In this document: positions 24,904 through 34,268 of the stretch, in pieces | How the letters are laid out: every line of letters starts with the position of its first letter | How positions within the stretch are numbered: the first letter of the stretch is position 1 | Origin: an uncultured Chitinophaga sp. | GTDB taxonomy: Bacteria; Bacteroidota; Bacteroidia; Chitinophagales; Chitinophagaceae | Length of the DNA: 64,000 bases | Direction of reading: 5' to 3' | Assembly (NCBI RefSeq): GCF_946479755.1 | Contig: NZ_CAMLHC010000007.1 | Location: 1 to 64,000 of the forward strand | Program-made: the position numbers and the translations under genes | Notes under the pieces: generated by a model | Database searches by the model: none | What the model saw: the letters and a program-made list of their open reading frames with translations, nothing else | What the model was told of the DNA's origin: nothing

Positions 24904-27900
24904 TTATTTTTTTTCATCCTTTTGCTGATAGTCTGTAGCACCCCATTTGCTTTCAGACAGATAATACAATGCCGGCAAAACAAATAGCGTAATGACGGTA
25001 GCAGCCAGCAGGCCGTATACTACTACGGTAGCCAGTGGGCGCTGAACATCTGAGCCAATGCCGGTAGCCAATGAGGCTGGCAATAAGCCAAGAATGGCAA
25101 CGGTGGCGGTCATCAATATGGGCCTGAACCTGTTGGCCGCACCGGCAATTACGGCTTCCAGTAAGGTAGCTCCCTGTATGCGCAGCTCATTGAAATTGGA
25201 GATCATGATCACTCCATTTTGAATAGCTACGCCAAACAATGCAATAAAGCCAACCGCAGAAGATACATTGAGGGTCATACCTCTTATATTGAGCGCCAAC
25301 ATGCCGCCAAAGAGTGCCAGCGGAACAATGCTGAGGATCAGCCCCGCCTGCCGGAATCGTCCGAATGCGCCGTATAACAGAAGGAACATAAACAGCAGCG
25401 TTACAGGCACCACCACCGCCAGTTTTGCGTAGGCGCGCTTTTGATTCTCGAATTGCCCTCCCCATACAATCCGGTATTTTCCGTGATCATAAGAGATGTC
25501 TTTTTCTATACTGTGCCTGGCCTGTTCCATAAAAGAAGACAGGTCCACGTTCCGGAGATTTAGTTTTACAGTCAGGTGCCTTTTGTTCATTTCCCTGGTA
25601 ATGATGCCTTCCCCGGTAGTGGTGCTGATAGCAGCTACCTGCGACAAAGGAATCCTGGCCCCCGTGGGAGATGCCAGCATCAGATTGGCAATTTTTTCCG
25701 GCGTATTTCGGCTGTCTTCTTTATACCGGCAGGTGATATCATATACTTTATTGCCGGTAAAAAGCTGGGACACCGGTTTACCACCAATGGCTACTTCTAC
25801 CAGCTCCGACACAGTGCTCACGTTCAGCCCGTATTGCGCCAAAGCGGCTCTGTCGATTTTAATTTGCAGTTGTGGCAGAGGGGGCTCCTGGTCGATAGAG
25901 AGATCTACCGCGCCTTTTATCTTTTTTAGGGACTGTAACACCTGTTGCGCTATCCGCCGGGTTTCTGCAAAATCGTCGCCATATACTTTTACAACCAGCT
26001 CGCTATGGGCGCCTGATATCCGGTCCATCACGTTATCGATCATCGGCTGACTGAAGCCAACATTATAACCTGGCATTGCGGCATAGTCGGCCTCCAGTTC
26101 TTCAATAAGATCGGCTTTGGTTTTTCCTTTGGGCCACTCTTTATAAGGCCGGAGCCCTACAGAACATTCAAAATGGGAGGCCGACCAGGGGTCTGTTCCA
26201 TCGTCATTTCTGCCGGCATGCACCATCATATAGGTGATCTCTTTGTGTTTCAGGGTCACCATACGTAAAGAGTCACTCATTTCTTTCGACTTCTGGAGTG
26301 ATATGCCCGTGGGGAGTTGTATCTGTAGCCATATAGAGCCTTCATCTAAAGAGGGGAGAAAGTCTTTGCCTACGGTCGCGGAAAGTATAGCAGCGCTTAT
26401 CAGCACTATGCCTAATGGCCACAAAACCCTTTTAGGCTTTTGCATGATCTTTCTGGTACGGGCCAGGTAGGCTACGGATAATTTTTCCAGCCATTTGTTG
26501 TGGTATAATTTGCGCGGCTTTCTGTATACGCTGTAAGCGAGACCTGGAATTAGCAACATTGCTACTATCAAGGCACCTGCCAGGGCGTAGCTCACCGTAA
26601 ACGCCATTGGTGTAAACAGCTTACGTTCTACTCTTTCAAAAGCAAATAAAGGCAGGTAGGCGGTAATGATAATAATGGTAGCAAATAATACCGGCTTGCC
26701 AACAAGCGCCGCCCGCTGCGCTATGGAGCGCTCGTCCAGCGGTGCCAGTTCATTTTCTTCCCGTTTTTTCAGGATCGTTTCCATCATCACAATGGCGCCA
26801 TCCACGATAATTCCAAAATCAATGGCGCCCAGGGAAAGCAGGTTGGCCGGAATGTTGGTAAAATACATCAATATAAAGGCAATGAGCAATGCTAATGGTA
26901 TTGTAATAGCAACGATCAATGCCCCCCGCCAACTGCCAAGAAATACGATGAGCACAATAATGACCAGCATCATGCCCTCTATCAAGGTGTGTGAAACCGT
27001 ATTCAGCGTGGTGTTCACCAGGTCTGTACGATCCATATATGGCCGGATCCGTACTCCCTCAGGCAGCAGGTGGTTGTTGAGATCATCAATGGCATTGTGT
27101 ACGCCCTGCAATACCAGCGTAGGGTTTTGCCCTTTTAGTAATTGTACTACGCCTTCGATGCTTTCATTGTAATCTACCTCCCGGTCTGTAAAGCCCAGGA
27201 TGCTTTTCCGCTCCAGGTTGCCATATCTGAGTTCACCTACGTCTTTTAGCAGAATAGGAACGCCTTTGTTGGTTTTAATAACCAGGTCGCCAAGTCCTTC
27301 CAGTGTTTTCACCAATCCGATTCCGCGGATCACATAGCCCAGGTCGCCCTGGTTGAGTATACTTCCGCCGGCGTTGGCGTTATTGTTAGTGATGGCGGTC
27401 TGGACATCGCCGAGCGACAATTGATATTGTTCCAACCGTGCGGGGTCTAGTTCTACCTGGTATTGGGTGGTAATGCCTCCAAAATTGGTGACGTTGGTTA
27501 CACCGGCTTCCTGTTTTAAACGGGGTATAATTACCCAATTTTGCAGGTCGGTCAATTCCCTCAGGTCATGGCCTTTACTTTCTATCACATACCGGTAGAT
27601 TTCCCCGATAGGGGAAGTCAACGGGTCCAATCCCGGTTTGGCCCCATAGGGAAGTATTAATGCGTTCAGTCTTTCATTGATACGTTGCCGGGCCCAGTAG
27701 TCTTCGTAACCATCCTGAAAAACAACGGTAACGATAGATAAGCCGAAGGTGCTTTTACTGCGCATGACGCTCATGCCGGGAAGCCCATTCAGTACCCGCT
27801 CTACCGGGACGGTAATCTGCTGTTCCATTTCCTCCGCTGCCAGTCCGGGCACCTGCGTAATAATCTGGGCGCTTACATCCGCAATATCCGGGTATGCTTC

Positions 27901-28005
27901 GATAGACAATTGTTTCCACGAATAATAGCCAAATAGTGCCAGCATTATAAAAAAGCCTATCAGTAACCATCTTTTCCGGATGGTTATATAAATCAGGTTC
28001 ATCAT
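24904..28005 (-). CDS. Heavy-metal efflux RND transporter, CzcA/CusA family
   Basis: About 1033 residues from MMNLIYITIRKRW, chosen over the upstream start at 28062, which would overlap the adaptor gene. Twelve membrane spans and two large periplasmic loops are expected. Membrane span 4 has D396-F-G-I-I-V-D402-GAIVMME409, the D/D/E proton-relay signature of heavy-metal RND pumps. Other family phrases are PVERVLNGLPGM and RSKSTFGLSIVTVVF. It exports metal cations (Co/Zn/Cd or Cu/Ag) from periplasm or cytosol to the outside, using proton entry. The exact metal is not clear from sequence. No metal-sensing regulator is adjacent. Confidence 0.95.
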   Translation of the reverse strand: MMNLIYITIRKRWLLIGFFIMLALFGYYSWKQLSIEAYPDIADVSAQIITQVPGLAAEEMEQQITVPVERVLNGLPGMSVMRSKSTFGLSIVTVVFQDGYEDYWARQRINERLNALILPYGAKPGLDPLTSPIGEIYRYVIESKGHDLRELTDLQNWVIIPRLKQEAGVTNVTNFGGITTQYQVELDPARLEQYQLSLGDVQTAITNNNANAGGSILNQGDLGYVIRGIGLVKTLEGLGDLVIKTNKGVPILLKDVGELRYGNLERKSILGFTDREVDYNESIEGVVQLLKGQNPTLVLQGVHNAIDDLNNHLLPEGVRIRPYMDRTDLVNTTLNTVSHTLIEGMMLVIIVLIVFLGSWRGALIVAITIPLALLIAFILMYFTNIPANLLSLGAIDFGIIVDGAIVMMETILKKREENELAPLDERSIAQRAALVGKPVLFATIIIITAYLPLFAFERVERKLFTPMAFTVSYALAGALIVAMLLIPGLAYSVYRKPRKLYHNKWLEKLSVAYLARTRKIMQKPKRVLWPLGIVLISAAILSATVGKDFLPSLDEGSIWLQIQLPTGISLQKSKEMSDSLRMVTLKHKEITYMMVHAGRNDDGTDPWSASHFECSVGLRPYKEWPKGKTKADLIEELEADYAAMPGYNVGFSQPMIDNVMDRISGAHSELVVKVYGDDFAETRRIAQQVLQSLKKIKGAVDLSIDQEPPLPQLQIKIDRAALAQYGLNVSTVSELVEVAIGGKPVSQLFTGNKVYDITCRYKEDSRNTPEKIANLMLASPTGARIPLSQVAAISTTTGEGIITREMNKRHLTVKLNLRNVDLSSFMEQARHSIEKDISYDHGKYRIVWGGQFENQKRAYAKLAVVVPVTLLFMFLLLYGAFGRFRQAGLILSIVPLALFGGMLALNIRGMTLNVSSAVGFIALFGVAIQNGVIMISNFNELRIQGATLLEAVIAGAANRFRPILMTATVAILGLLPASLATGIGSDVQRPLATVVVYGLLAATVITLFVLPALYYLSESKWGATDYQQKDEKK

Positions 28006-28030
28006 GTTGTTTTCAATTAATAAGTAATGG

Positions 28031-29137
28031 CTACCTGGCGTCCAATAGATAATAGGCGCCATCGCTAATGACGGTATCGTTTTCTGAAAGCCCCGACTTT
28101 ACTACTACCTTGTTGCCGAGGACACCGTTTGTTTCTACTTGTTGGCGTACATACCTGCCAGCAGCGACCTGCCGGAAAACGAAGGAGGTATTGCTTTGCT
28201 GCAGCAGTGATTTGGGGGAAATCAGGATGGTAGGTTGCGGCGTGTTTTCAAAATTAACATTCACATACATACCCGGTTTAAGTGCATGGTCGTCATTTTT
28301 GCACTCCATTAATACTTCCACGCTGCGGGAGCTTTCCTCGATCAATTCGTTGATATGAAAGATTGTTCCCCGTATAATTTTACCTGGCAGCGCGGCAATG
28401 GTGATCTGTGAATGGCTCAGCTGACGGATAGCGCCCATATCTTTTTCTTTGACATGGCCAGCTACCCATACCTTTGATAGTTCCGCTACTGAGGCCACAC
28501 TGGCGCCGTCATTTTTTATCAATTGGCCTACTACTACTTTATTCTCTACTATTTCACCTGTAATAGGGGCGTAGATGATCAGGGGCTGTCCCAGGACCAG
28601 TTCATCGGGATTGGCCTTGTATAACCGGATACTCAACCGGGCGCTTTCAAATTCTTTTTTTTCTACATCATAATTCATTTGCGCCTCTTCCAGCTCCCGT
28701 TGAACGCCTACGCCATTGGCCACTAAATTACGCTGTCGTGCCAGTCTTTTCTCTGCCAGCAGCAGTTGTTCTTTCGCCTGAAAGAATGCTTTCTGCGCTG
28801 TAATAAAATCCTGCGAACTCATGGAAAAAAGGGGAGTAGCAGGCGTTACTTTCATGCCAAGTTTCAGGTAAGCTGAAAGGACCCTGCCCGAAAAAGTCGG
28901 CGCTACTTCTGCAAACTTATTGGGGATCACCTTTACCACGCCTGCTACAGACATCTGTTGACGTAACAGCTGTCTGCTGATGGTGTCAATATGGATTTTT
29001 TTTGCCAGTGCAGATTGTGAATTAATGATTACAGTGTCGCCGTGCAGCTCACAGCTGTTGACAGTTGTACGAGAAGGCTTTTGTGTACATGATGTCATGA
29101 GTAATGTACCATAAAAAAATGCCTGTATTTGTTTCAT
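28031..29137 (-). CDS. RND efflux membrane fusion (adaptor) lipoprotein, CzcB/CusB-like
   Basis: About 368 residues from ATG 29137, giving the lipoprotein signal MKQIQAFFYGTLLMTSCTQKPS. An upstream in-frame start at 29215 would bury this signal. The body has the barrel-sandwich half-motifs (VAPTFSGRVLSAYLKLGMKVTPATPLFSM), a coiled-coil hairpin (AQKAFFQAKEQLLLAEKRLARQRNL) and a membrane-proximal end (VVVKSGLSENDTVISDGAYYLLD). First gene of the efflux operon, 25 bp before the pump. No extended His- or Met-rich metal-binding N-terminus is seen. Confidence 0.92.
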   Translation of the reverse strand: MKQIQAFFYGTLLMTSCTQKPSRTTVNSCELHGDTVIINSQSALAKKIHIDTISRQLLRQQMSVAGVVKVIPNKFAEVAPTFSGRVLSAYLKLGMKVTPATPLFSMSSQDFITAQKAFFQAKEQLLLAEKRLARQRNLVANGVGVQRELEEAQMNYDVEKKEFESARLSIRLYKANPDELVLGQPLIIYAPITGEIVENKVVVGQLIKNDGASVASVAELSKVWVAGHVKEKDMGAIRQLSHSQITIAALPGKIIRGTIFHINELIEESSRSVEVLMECKNDDHALKPGMYVNVNFENTPQPTILISPKSLLQQSNTSFVFRQVAAGRYVRQQVETNGVLGNKVVVKSGLSENDTVISDGAYYLLDAR

Positions 29138-29588
29138 TGTGCCATTGTTAAGCGTTATAAGTTCATATATGCGGATTTTATTTATCCAGCCATAGTTGTA
29201 AATTAATGGTAGCATCTACTTTGCTGTTGCCTAAAAAAGCATATACATACTGCTTTTGAATGTTTATTATTATTATATTCATTTCCATTATTTTTTGTTT
29301 ACTGATAGAAGAGTGGTGCTGCTGTTGTTTTAATTAGGTCTACGTTTAATAAAACCGGAAGTAGAACGACCTTCCTATTCTTTTGGGGAGAATGCAGGAT
29401 CTTTAACATTTTATTTCGTAGCTATTCAGAAAAGGCTTATATAAATAAAAATAGGAGGCGCTATAAAGCGCCTCCGGGTTAATTATAGGTATGATGTGAG
29501 CTACAATCTGCGATTGGGGTTGACTTTAACCATATCTGTTATGAAAACAACAAAAAAATGAAACTTCCTACAGAAAAGAATAAAAAAA
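29138..29588. other. Spacer upstream of the efflux operon, with two minus-strand hairpins
   Basis: Contains a minus-strand terminator at 29445-29475 (separate entry). About 100 bp before the adaptor start, AAAAGCA (29235-29241) pairs with TGCTTTT (29251-29257); on the minus strand this hairpin is followed by TTTTTTA-like sequence. The second one may be an attenuator or operator of the efflux operon. No clear -7 box found. Confidence 0.45.
29445..29475 (-). terminator. Terminator of the sigma/FecR/TonB-receptor cassette
   Basis: GGAGGCGCT (29454-29462) pairs with AGCGCCTCC (29467-29475) around a 4-base loop. On the minus strand it is followed by a T-rich run (TATTTTTATTT). 114 bp after the receptor stop. 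Confidence 0.85.
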
Positions 29589-32132
29589 CTAGAATCTGAG
29601 GGTATAGGATAAATAAAAAGTAAGATCAAATAAGCGGTTTCCTGATGATGTAGTATTATAGCTATTGTCTTCCAGGTTCCAAACATCCCGAATGTACTTG
29701 TTACGGGCCTGGTAGGCATTATAAAGGCCGGCAGATAACTTGTGCGTAAGCTGCTGACCGGTATGAAATGAGAAGCTGGTGTTAAAGTTCAGTCGATGGT
29801 AGGCCGGCAGTCGTCTGGACTTGTACCCGGTTCTGTCAAAGACAAAGGGATTTTTCTCGTCGGGTTCTTTATTGCCAGGATCCACAGGAGCGGGAGTATC
29901 AAAGTCATCATTGACTCCCGGAGGAAGGAACTCTGCATCGCCGGAACTGAAATACCATACGAGGCCGAGGTTCCAGTTTTTAAGCGGGCTATAGTTGATG
30001 GTGGCATTTAAATTATGCCGCCTGTCATAACAGAAAGGATATTTTTTCCCTTCGTTAATGTCTGGAAATTGTCTTTCGCTCCGGGTAAGCGCATACGAAA
30101 ACTGAAACTGCCATTTATTGATTTGTTTCCTGGCCAGTACTTCCAGTCCGTAACTCCAGCCTTTCCCCGCGAGGATATCGGTTTCCCAGGTATCTTCATT
30201 ATAGAAGATATTTCCCTTTTCTGCGAAGTTGGTGTTGTTGCTCATCTGCTTGTAGTAAGCATCTACAGAGAGGAACAACCCTTTTTTGTCATTGAAATTA
30301 TATCCCAGGTTTACCATATGGCTTTCCACAGGGCGCAACAGTCCGGTACTAGGCACCCAAAACTCGCTGTTGATGCCTAAAAACGGTGTAGTTACCTGGT
30401 GAAGGTATTGTATCATGCGGGCATACGAAAAAGTAAACTGCTGGTCATGATTGATCCGCCATGCGGCAAATAGCCGGGGCTGAAGGGAACGATGGGTGTA
30501 GCTATGGAATTTGTAGGTGGCGTAGTTCAGGCCCGGTCGGATTAATATATTCGTTCCGATGCGCAATTCATTTTCAGCATAAAGGGCGAACTCGCCAAAG
30601 CGAAGCGGTTGCATGGGCCGATAATAACCCTCTTCTTCCAGAAATTCGGGAGAAATGGTGGTATTAAAAGGCCGGATCGTGATATGGGCATACCTGGCGC
30701 CAAACCGGAACCGGGAATTGGGTAATGCGTTGTATTCAAATTGGGTTTTTGCTTCCAGTTTGTCAATGGATGCATAATTGTTAAACGCCTTACTATCTTC
30801 AGCCTGCTGGGTAGAATCGTTGAACAGCGCGAATTTAATACCGGCAAGATTGGTATAGTTACTGACATTTACAGTGGTACTTACAAATGAGCGGACGCCG
30901 AGCAAATGGACCCAGTTGAGCGTTCCCAGCCGGTTTCCCCAAGCCTGCAGACGTTGATAATCCGAATTATGGATATTCAGGTGGTCTTTGCCGAGGTAGC
31001 CGGTAAGCATCAGCTTATTATTGGCATTGAGGAGATGGGTTAACTTAAAATGGATATCATAAAACCGCAGTTGGTACTTGTCATCCAGGATATTCAACAG
31101 TGGATTGGACCAACTATGGCGCATGGAGAACATCATGGCGGTTGATTGTTTGCGTAATGGACCTTCTACGGACATGGCGCCGGCGAGCAGTCCCGCATTG
31201 GCTTCCCCCGTCCATTTGTCCATGTTTCCATCCCGGGTATTAACTTCCGTGATAGAAGAAATGGCGCCATCGAAACGACTGGGGAAGTCATTTTTATATT
31301 GCCTGATTGATTTAACCAGCGTACTGTTGATGATTGAAATTTCACCCAGCAGGTGACTGGGATTGTACACCTGGTTGCCATCCAGCAGGAAAATACTCTG
31401 GTCCGGATCACCACCTCTAACCACCAGTTTTCCGGTAGTCTCCTGTGTTTCCACATTGCCCGGCAACAAGTATAAAGATCTCACGGGGTCTGTTTCTCCC
31501 ATGAAATTGTTGTAGGCATCAGTTTGGTATTTATCCATCCGGGAGCCGCCATCGGGTTGAAGTGTATTGCCCGCGTCAATTTTTACCTCTGGTAGTTTAA
31601 CTGGTGAGATGATGAGGTTTTTTTGAGTAGATGTCTCAAGCAAGATGGTGATTGTTTTAGGAGGGAGGCTGCTGTGTTTTACCTCCAGGTAGTGTTTGCC
31701 CCGAGACAACATCATGTTGTAATAGCCAAACCTGTTGGCCTGGCAGATCTGACCGGACGCCAGGTCCTGTATTGTGGCATAGGCCAATGGTTCCATACTG
31801 CCTTCTTCCATCGTGAATCCGTAGAGCGGATACTGCTCAGGTGTTTTTTTTGCAGGCAGAAGGATGATCTTGTTGTTTATTTCTTCTATTGTTACTTGCT
31901 GCCCGTTCAGTAACTTATGGAGTACGGTACCCAGCATGATATTTCCGTCAGGAATAGAATAGGTACTGTCTGTAGTGAGGTAGTTGGTGGAATATTCGAT
32001 GATCGTGCCGCTATAGCTGCTTATTTTGGATAGTAAGTAAGGAATGCTGCCGGTGGCAGCATGGCATGTGAATAATTTCCTGGTAAGGGATTGTTGGGCA
32101 TAGGAGTGTAATGCACTACAAAGCAGTACCAC
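29589..32132 (-). CDS. TonB-dependent receptor with N-terminal STN signalling domain (847 aa as read)
   Basis: STN/secretin-like domain (LFTCHAATGSIPYLLSKISSYSG), a carboxypeptidase-like sandwich (LYGFTMEEGSMEPLAYATIQD), plug (SLYLLPGNVETQETTGKLVVRGGDPDQSIFLLDG, in parts) and a beta-barrel ending LSYTLRF. With the FecR and sigma genes upstream it forms a FecIRA-type cell-surface signalling system. The first standard start is GTG 32132, but coding-like sequence continues upstream in frame (RPLWHCCVNRCQALGFLIS) to AGG 32231, where an ATG would be expected. The true N-terminus may be lost or use a rare start. Ligand unknown (siderophore or glycan). Confidence 0.85.
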   Translation of the reverse strand: MVLLCSALHSYAQQSLTRKLFTCHAATGSIPYLLSKISSYSGTIIEYSTNYLTTDSTYSIPDGNIMLGTVLHKLLNGQQVTIEEINNKIILLPAKKTPEQYPLYGFTMEEGSMEPLAYATIQDLASGQICQANRFGYYNMMLSRGKHYLEVKHSSLPPKTITILLETSTQKNLIISPVKLPEVKIDAGNTLQPDGGSRMDKYQTDAYNNFMGETDPVRSLYLLPGNVETQETTGKLVVRGGDPDQSIFLLDGNQVYNPSHLLGEISIINSTLVKSIRQYKNDFPSRFDGAISSITEVNTRDGNMDKWTGEANAGLLAGAMSVEGPLRKQSTAMMFSMRHSWSNPLLNILDDKYQLRFYDIHFKLTHLLNANNKLMLTGYLGKDHLNIHNSDYQRLQAWGNRLGTLNWVHLLGVRSFVSTTVNVSNYTNLAGIKFALFNDSTQQAEDSKAFNNYASIDKLEAKTQFEYNALPNSRFRFGARYAHITIRPFNTTISPEFLEEEGYYRPMQPLRFGEFALYAENELRIGTNILIRPGLNYATYKFHSYTHRSLQPRLFAAWRINHDQQFTFSYARMIQYLHQVTTPFLGINSEFWVPSTGLLRPVESHMVNLGYNFNDKKGLFLSVDAYYKQMSNNTNFAEKGNIFYNEDTWETDILAGKGWSYGLEVLARKQINKWQFQFSYALTRSERQFPDINEGKKYPFCYDRRHNLNATINYSPLKNWNLGLVWYFSSGDAEFLPPGVNDDFDTPAPVDPGNKEPDEKNPFVFDRTGYKSRRLPAYHRLNFNTSFSFHTGQQLTHKLSAGLYNAYQARNKYIRDVWNLEDNSYNTTSSGNRLFDLTFYLSYTLRF

Positions 32133-32251
32133 GGATATGAGAAAGCCTAAGGCTTGGCAACGATTGACACAGCAATGCCATAACGGCCGTCGGCCGAAAA
32201 TGTGAATGTATTTGCTATGTTTAAAATTCCTTACAATAAGTCGAATAAATG

Positions 32252-33241
32252 TTAGTATAAAATAAGGGTGTCTTGTTGTCGTCGGTAATGAAGCCCTGTT
32301 AGTTTTGCTATTTCATCTACTGCCTGAGATAAAGAGTCCTTTCCAAAGCTGGCGGTGATAGATATTTTACCTGCCCCTGGCGTCTGTGTGGTATCAACTT
32401 TGACAGGATGATTATAATAAATTGCAAGTGTTTGGAGTACCTCTTTTAACGGAATACTTCTGAAACTTAATTCTTCTTGTTGCCATTGCAGGGGAGAGCC
32501 GAAAAATATGTTTTTTTCAAATGTATCTCCTGTGTAGATAGCTTCTTCACAGGCTGTTAAGATGCACTTTTTTTGTGGATGATTTTTATCTGCAAACAAC
32601 ACCTTGCCGGTAGCGACAGCTACTCTTTCCTGCTGGCGCCCGGCATTTACCAGGAAAGCGGTGCCGAGTACCGTGATCAGTCCCTTTCCGGTTTCGATGC
32701 GGAATGGCTGCTGTGTGATTGTTTTTACGTCAAAATATGCCTCGCCTGAGAGATATATCTTCCGCTCATGAGCTTTGAATATTTTGGGAATCCGGATAGT
32801 AGCTCCTTTTCTAAGCCATACCGTGGTGCCTTCGGATAATGTTATGTGCTGATTGGCAGCAGCTGTGATGACGGTAAGGGATTCCTGCCGGTTGTTGTAC
32901 CACCACCATCCACTGAAAATGAAGCCTCCTATAATAGCCGCGGCTACCATTATTTTCTGGAACGTGTTTATCCGGAACACGGATTTAGCTGTGTCGGTCT
33001 CCTGCTCTGTGGCCAGCATAATTCGCTGATCTACTTTTGACCATGCGCGGCTAATGTCAAACTCTTTTTCCTCCAGCCATTGGTCTGCCATGCGCCAGGT
33101 GGCAGTCAATTGCGCAATTGACTCTTTGTTAGCAGGATCCGGCGATGTCCAGTCGTCGATTATTTTATCATCCGCCTCGGAGGACAAGCCCTGAAGCTTT
33201 TTGAGCAGTATTTCTTTTATATAGTCAGGTAATTGTTCCAT
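32252..33241 (-). CDS. FecR-family anti-sigma factor (329 aa)
   Basis: Cytoplasmic N-terminal region (LPDYIKEILLKKLQG ... DDWTSPDPANKESIAQL), a single membrane span at about residues 95-113 (IMVAAAIIGGFIFSGWWWY), and a periplasmic FecR domain (ITLSEGTTVWLRKGATIRIPKIF; KIYLSGEAYFDV; FRIETGKGLITVLGTAFLV). A C-terminal DUF4974 region follows (LSFRSIPLKEVLQTLAIYYNHPV). It holds the upstream sigma factor until the receptor's STN domain signals. 78 bp after the sigma gene and about 20 bp before the likely original start of the receptor. Confidence 0.94.
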   Translation of the reverse strand: MEQLPDYIKEILLKKLQGLSSEADDKIIDDWTSPDPANKESIAQLTATWRMADQWLEEKEFDISRAWSKVDQRIMLATEQETDTAKSVFRINTFQKIMVAAAIIGGFIFSGWWWYNNRQESLTVITAAANQHITLSEGTTVWLRKGATIRIPKIFKAHERKIYLSGEAYFDVKTITQQPFRIETGKGLITVLGTAFLVNAGRQQERVAVATGKVLFADKNHPQKKCILTACEEAIYTGDTFEKNIFFGSPLQWQQEELSFRSIPLKEVLQTLAIYYNHPVKVDTTQTPGAGKISITASFGKDSLSQAVDEIAKLTGLHYRRQQDTLILY

Positions 33242-33319
33242 TTGTTATCTTCCCCTATTTACTAAAACACAATTGTTGGTAAAATTCCTACACGCAGAAT
33301 AAAATAATTCAAAGAAAAT

Positions 33320-33835
33320 TTATGGCGTAGCTTTAACGAAAATTCTTAGGAATTTTAGCGCCTTCCAAAGTTGGTTATTCACTGTTTTAATGGATATTCC
33401 CAGGTTGTCAGCGACCTCCTGGTTGCTGAAATTACCGATACGACTTAATAGAAAGACCTCTTTGCATTTAGTGGGAAGCTGCTCAATCCCTTTTTCTAAC
33501 AATTCTTTATAATTTATGAGTTCTCCTTCACCTGTTTCTGCCTCTGCCGGTAACGCTGCTTCTATGTCCATGTTCGTGAGGCTGTACACAGGGCGGCATT
33601 GTCCACGGTAGAGGTGGTTAAGGCAATTATTGCGAACAGCGGTATAAAGGTAAAATTTTATACCTGCAACCATCAGGAGGTCTTTGCGGGTTTCCCATAT
33701 TTTCACGAAAATATCCTGTACAATATCTTCGCACACCTCCTTTTCCTTTATGAAACTGAAGGCATATTTACAAAGTGGCTTATAATACTGTTCGAAAACT
33801 TGCTGAAAGTGTCTATAAAGTTTCTCTGTGCTCAC
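33320..33835 (-). CDS. ECF RNA polymerase sigma-70 factor (171 aa)
   Basis: GTG start (MSTEKLYRHFQQVFEQYYKPLCKYA). Region 2 includes CEDIVQDIFVKIWETR. Region 4 reads LPTKCKEVFLLSRIGNFSNQEVADNLGISIKTVNNQL, a helix-turn-helix. Part of the sigma/FecR/TonB-receptor cassette on the minus strand. Bacteroidota ECF of the FecI type, probably activating its own cassette and perhaps the nearby GH65-like gene, although that gene lies upstream on the same strand. Confidence 0.94.
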   Translation of the reverse strand: MSTEKLYRHFQQVFEQYYKPLCKYAFSFIKEKEVCEDIVQDIFVKIWETRKDLLMVAGIKFYLYTAVRNNCLNHLYRGQCRPVYSLTNMDIEAALPAEAETGEGELINYKELLEKGIEQLPTKCKEVFLLSRIGNFSNQEVADNLGISIKTVNNQLWKALKFLRIFVKATP

Positions 33836-34208
33836 TGATGAAGTTTATAAATATAATACTTAGTAATCATATATTTGCGACCGCAGATGTATAGCAGATT
33901 TTATTCGGAAAATTCCTCCTGTAATCTATAAACGCACGACGATTGATTACCCCCTATCGCTTTAAATGAAAAAGTACACGGCGCGATCGTAAAGAGGGGC
34001 AGATATTACAGCGCAAACCACAGGTCTTCTCAGGTTTACTTTTCAGAAACTCTCTTCCTTAGACATAACACCGGTCAATTACATTTGACCCATTGAATAG
34101 CCGATATATTGGGGAAAAATATTTTCTGGTCGGCAGGAAAGTGGAGACTGCGATTTTTGCCCTTTTGCTGTTACTATGGCACTTGGGGGAAGTTCCTTCT
34201 AAATGAAA

Positions 34209-34227
34209 AGACCGCCAGAGCCGGTCT
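34209..34227 (-). terminator. Minus-strand terminator after the GH65-like gene
   Basis: AGACCG/CGGTCT stem (34209-34214 with 34222-34227) followed on the minus strand by TTTCATTT, 42 bp after the stop. The rest of the 33836-34268 spacer shows a second weak hairpin (34238-34255) and nothing else. Confidence 0.6.
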
Positions 34228-34268
34228 CCAACATGGTAAGGGAAAATTATCCCTTTGGGCTCTTTTTA

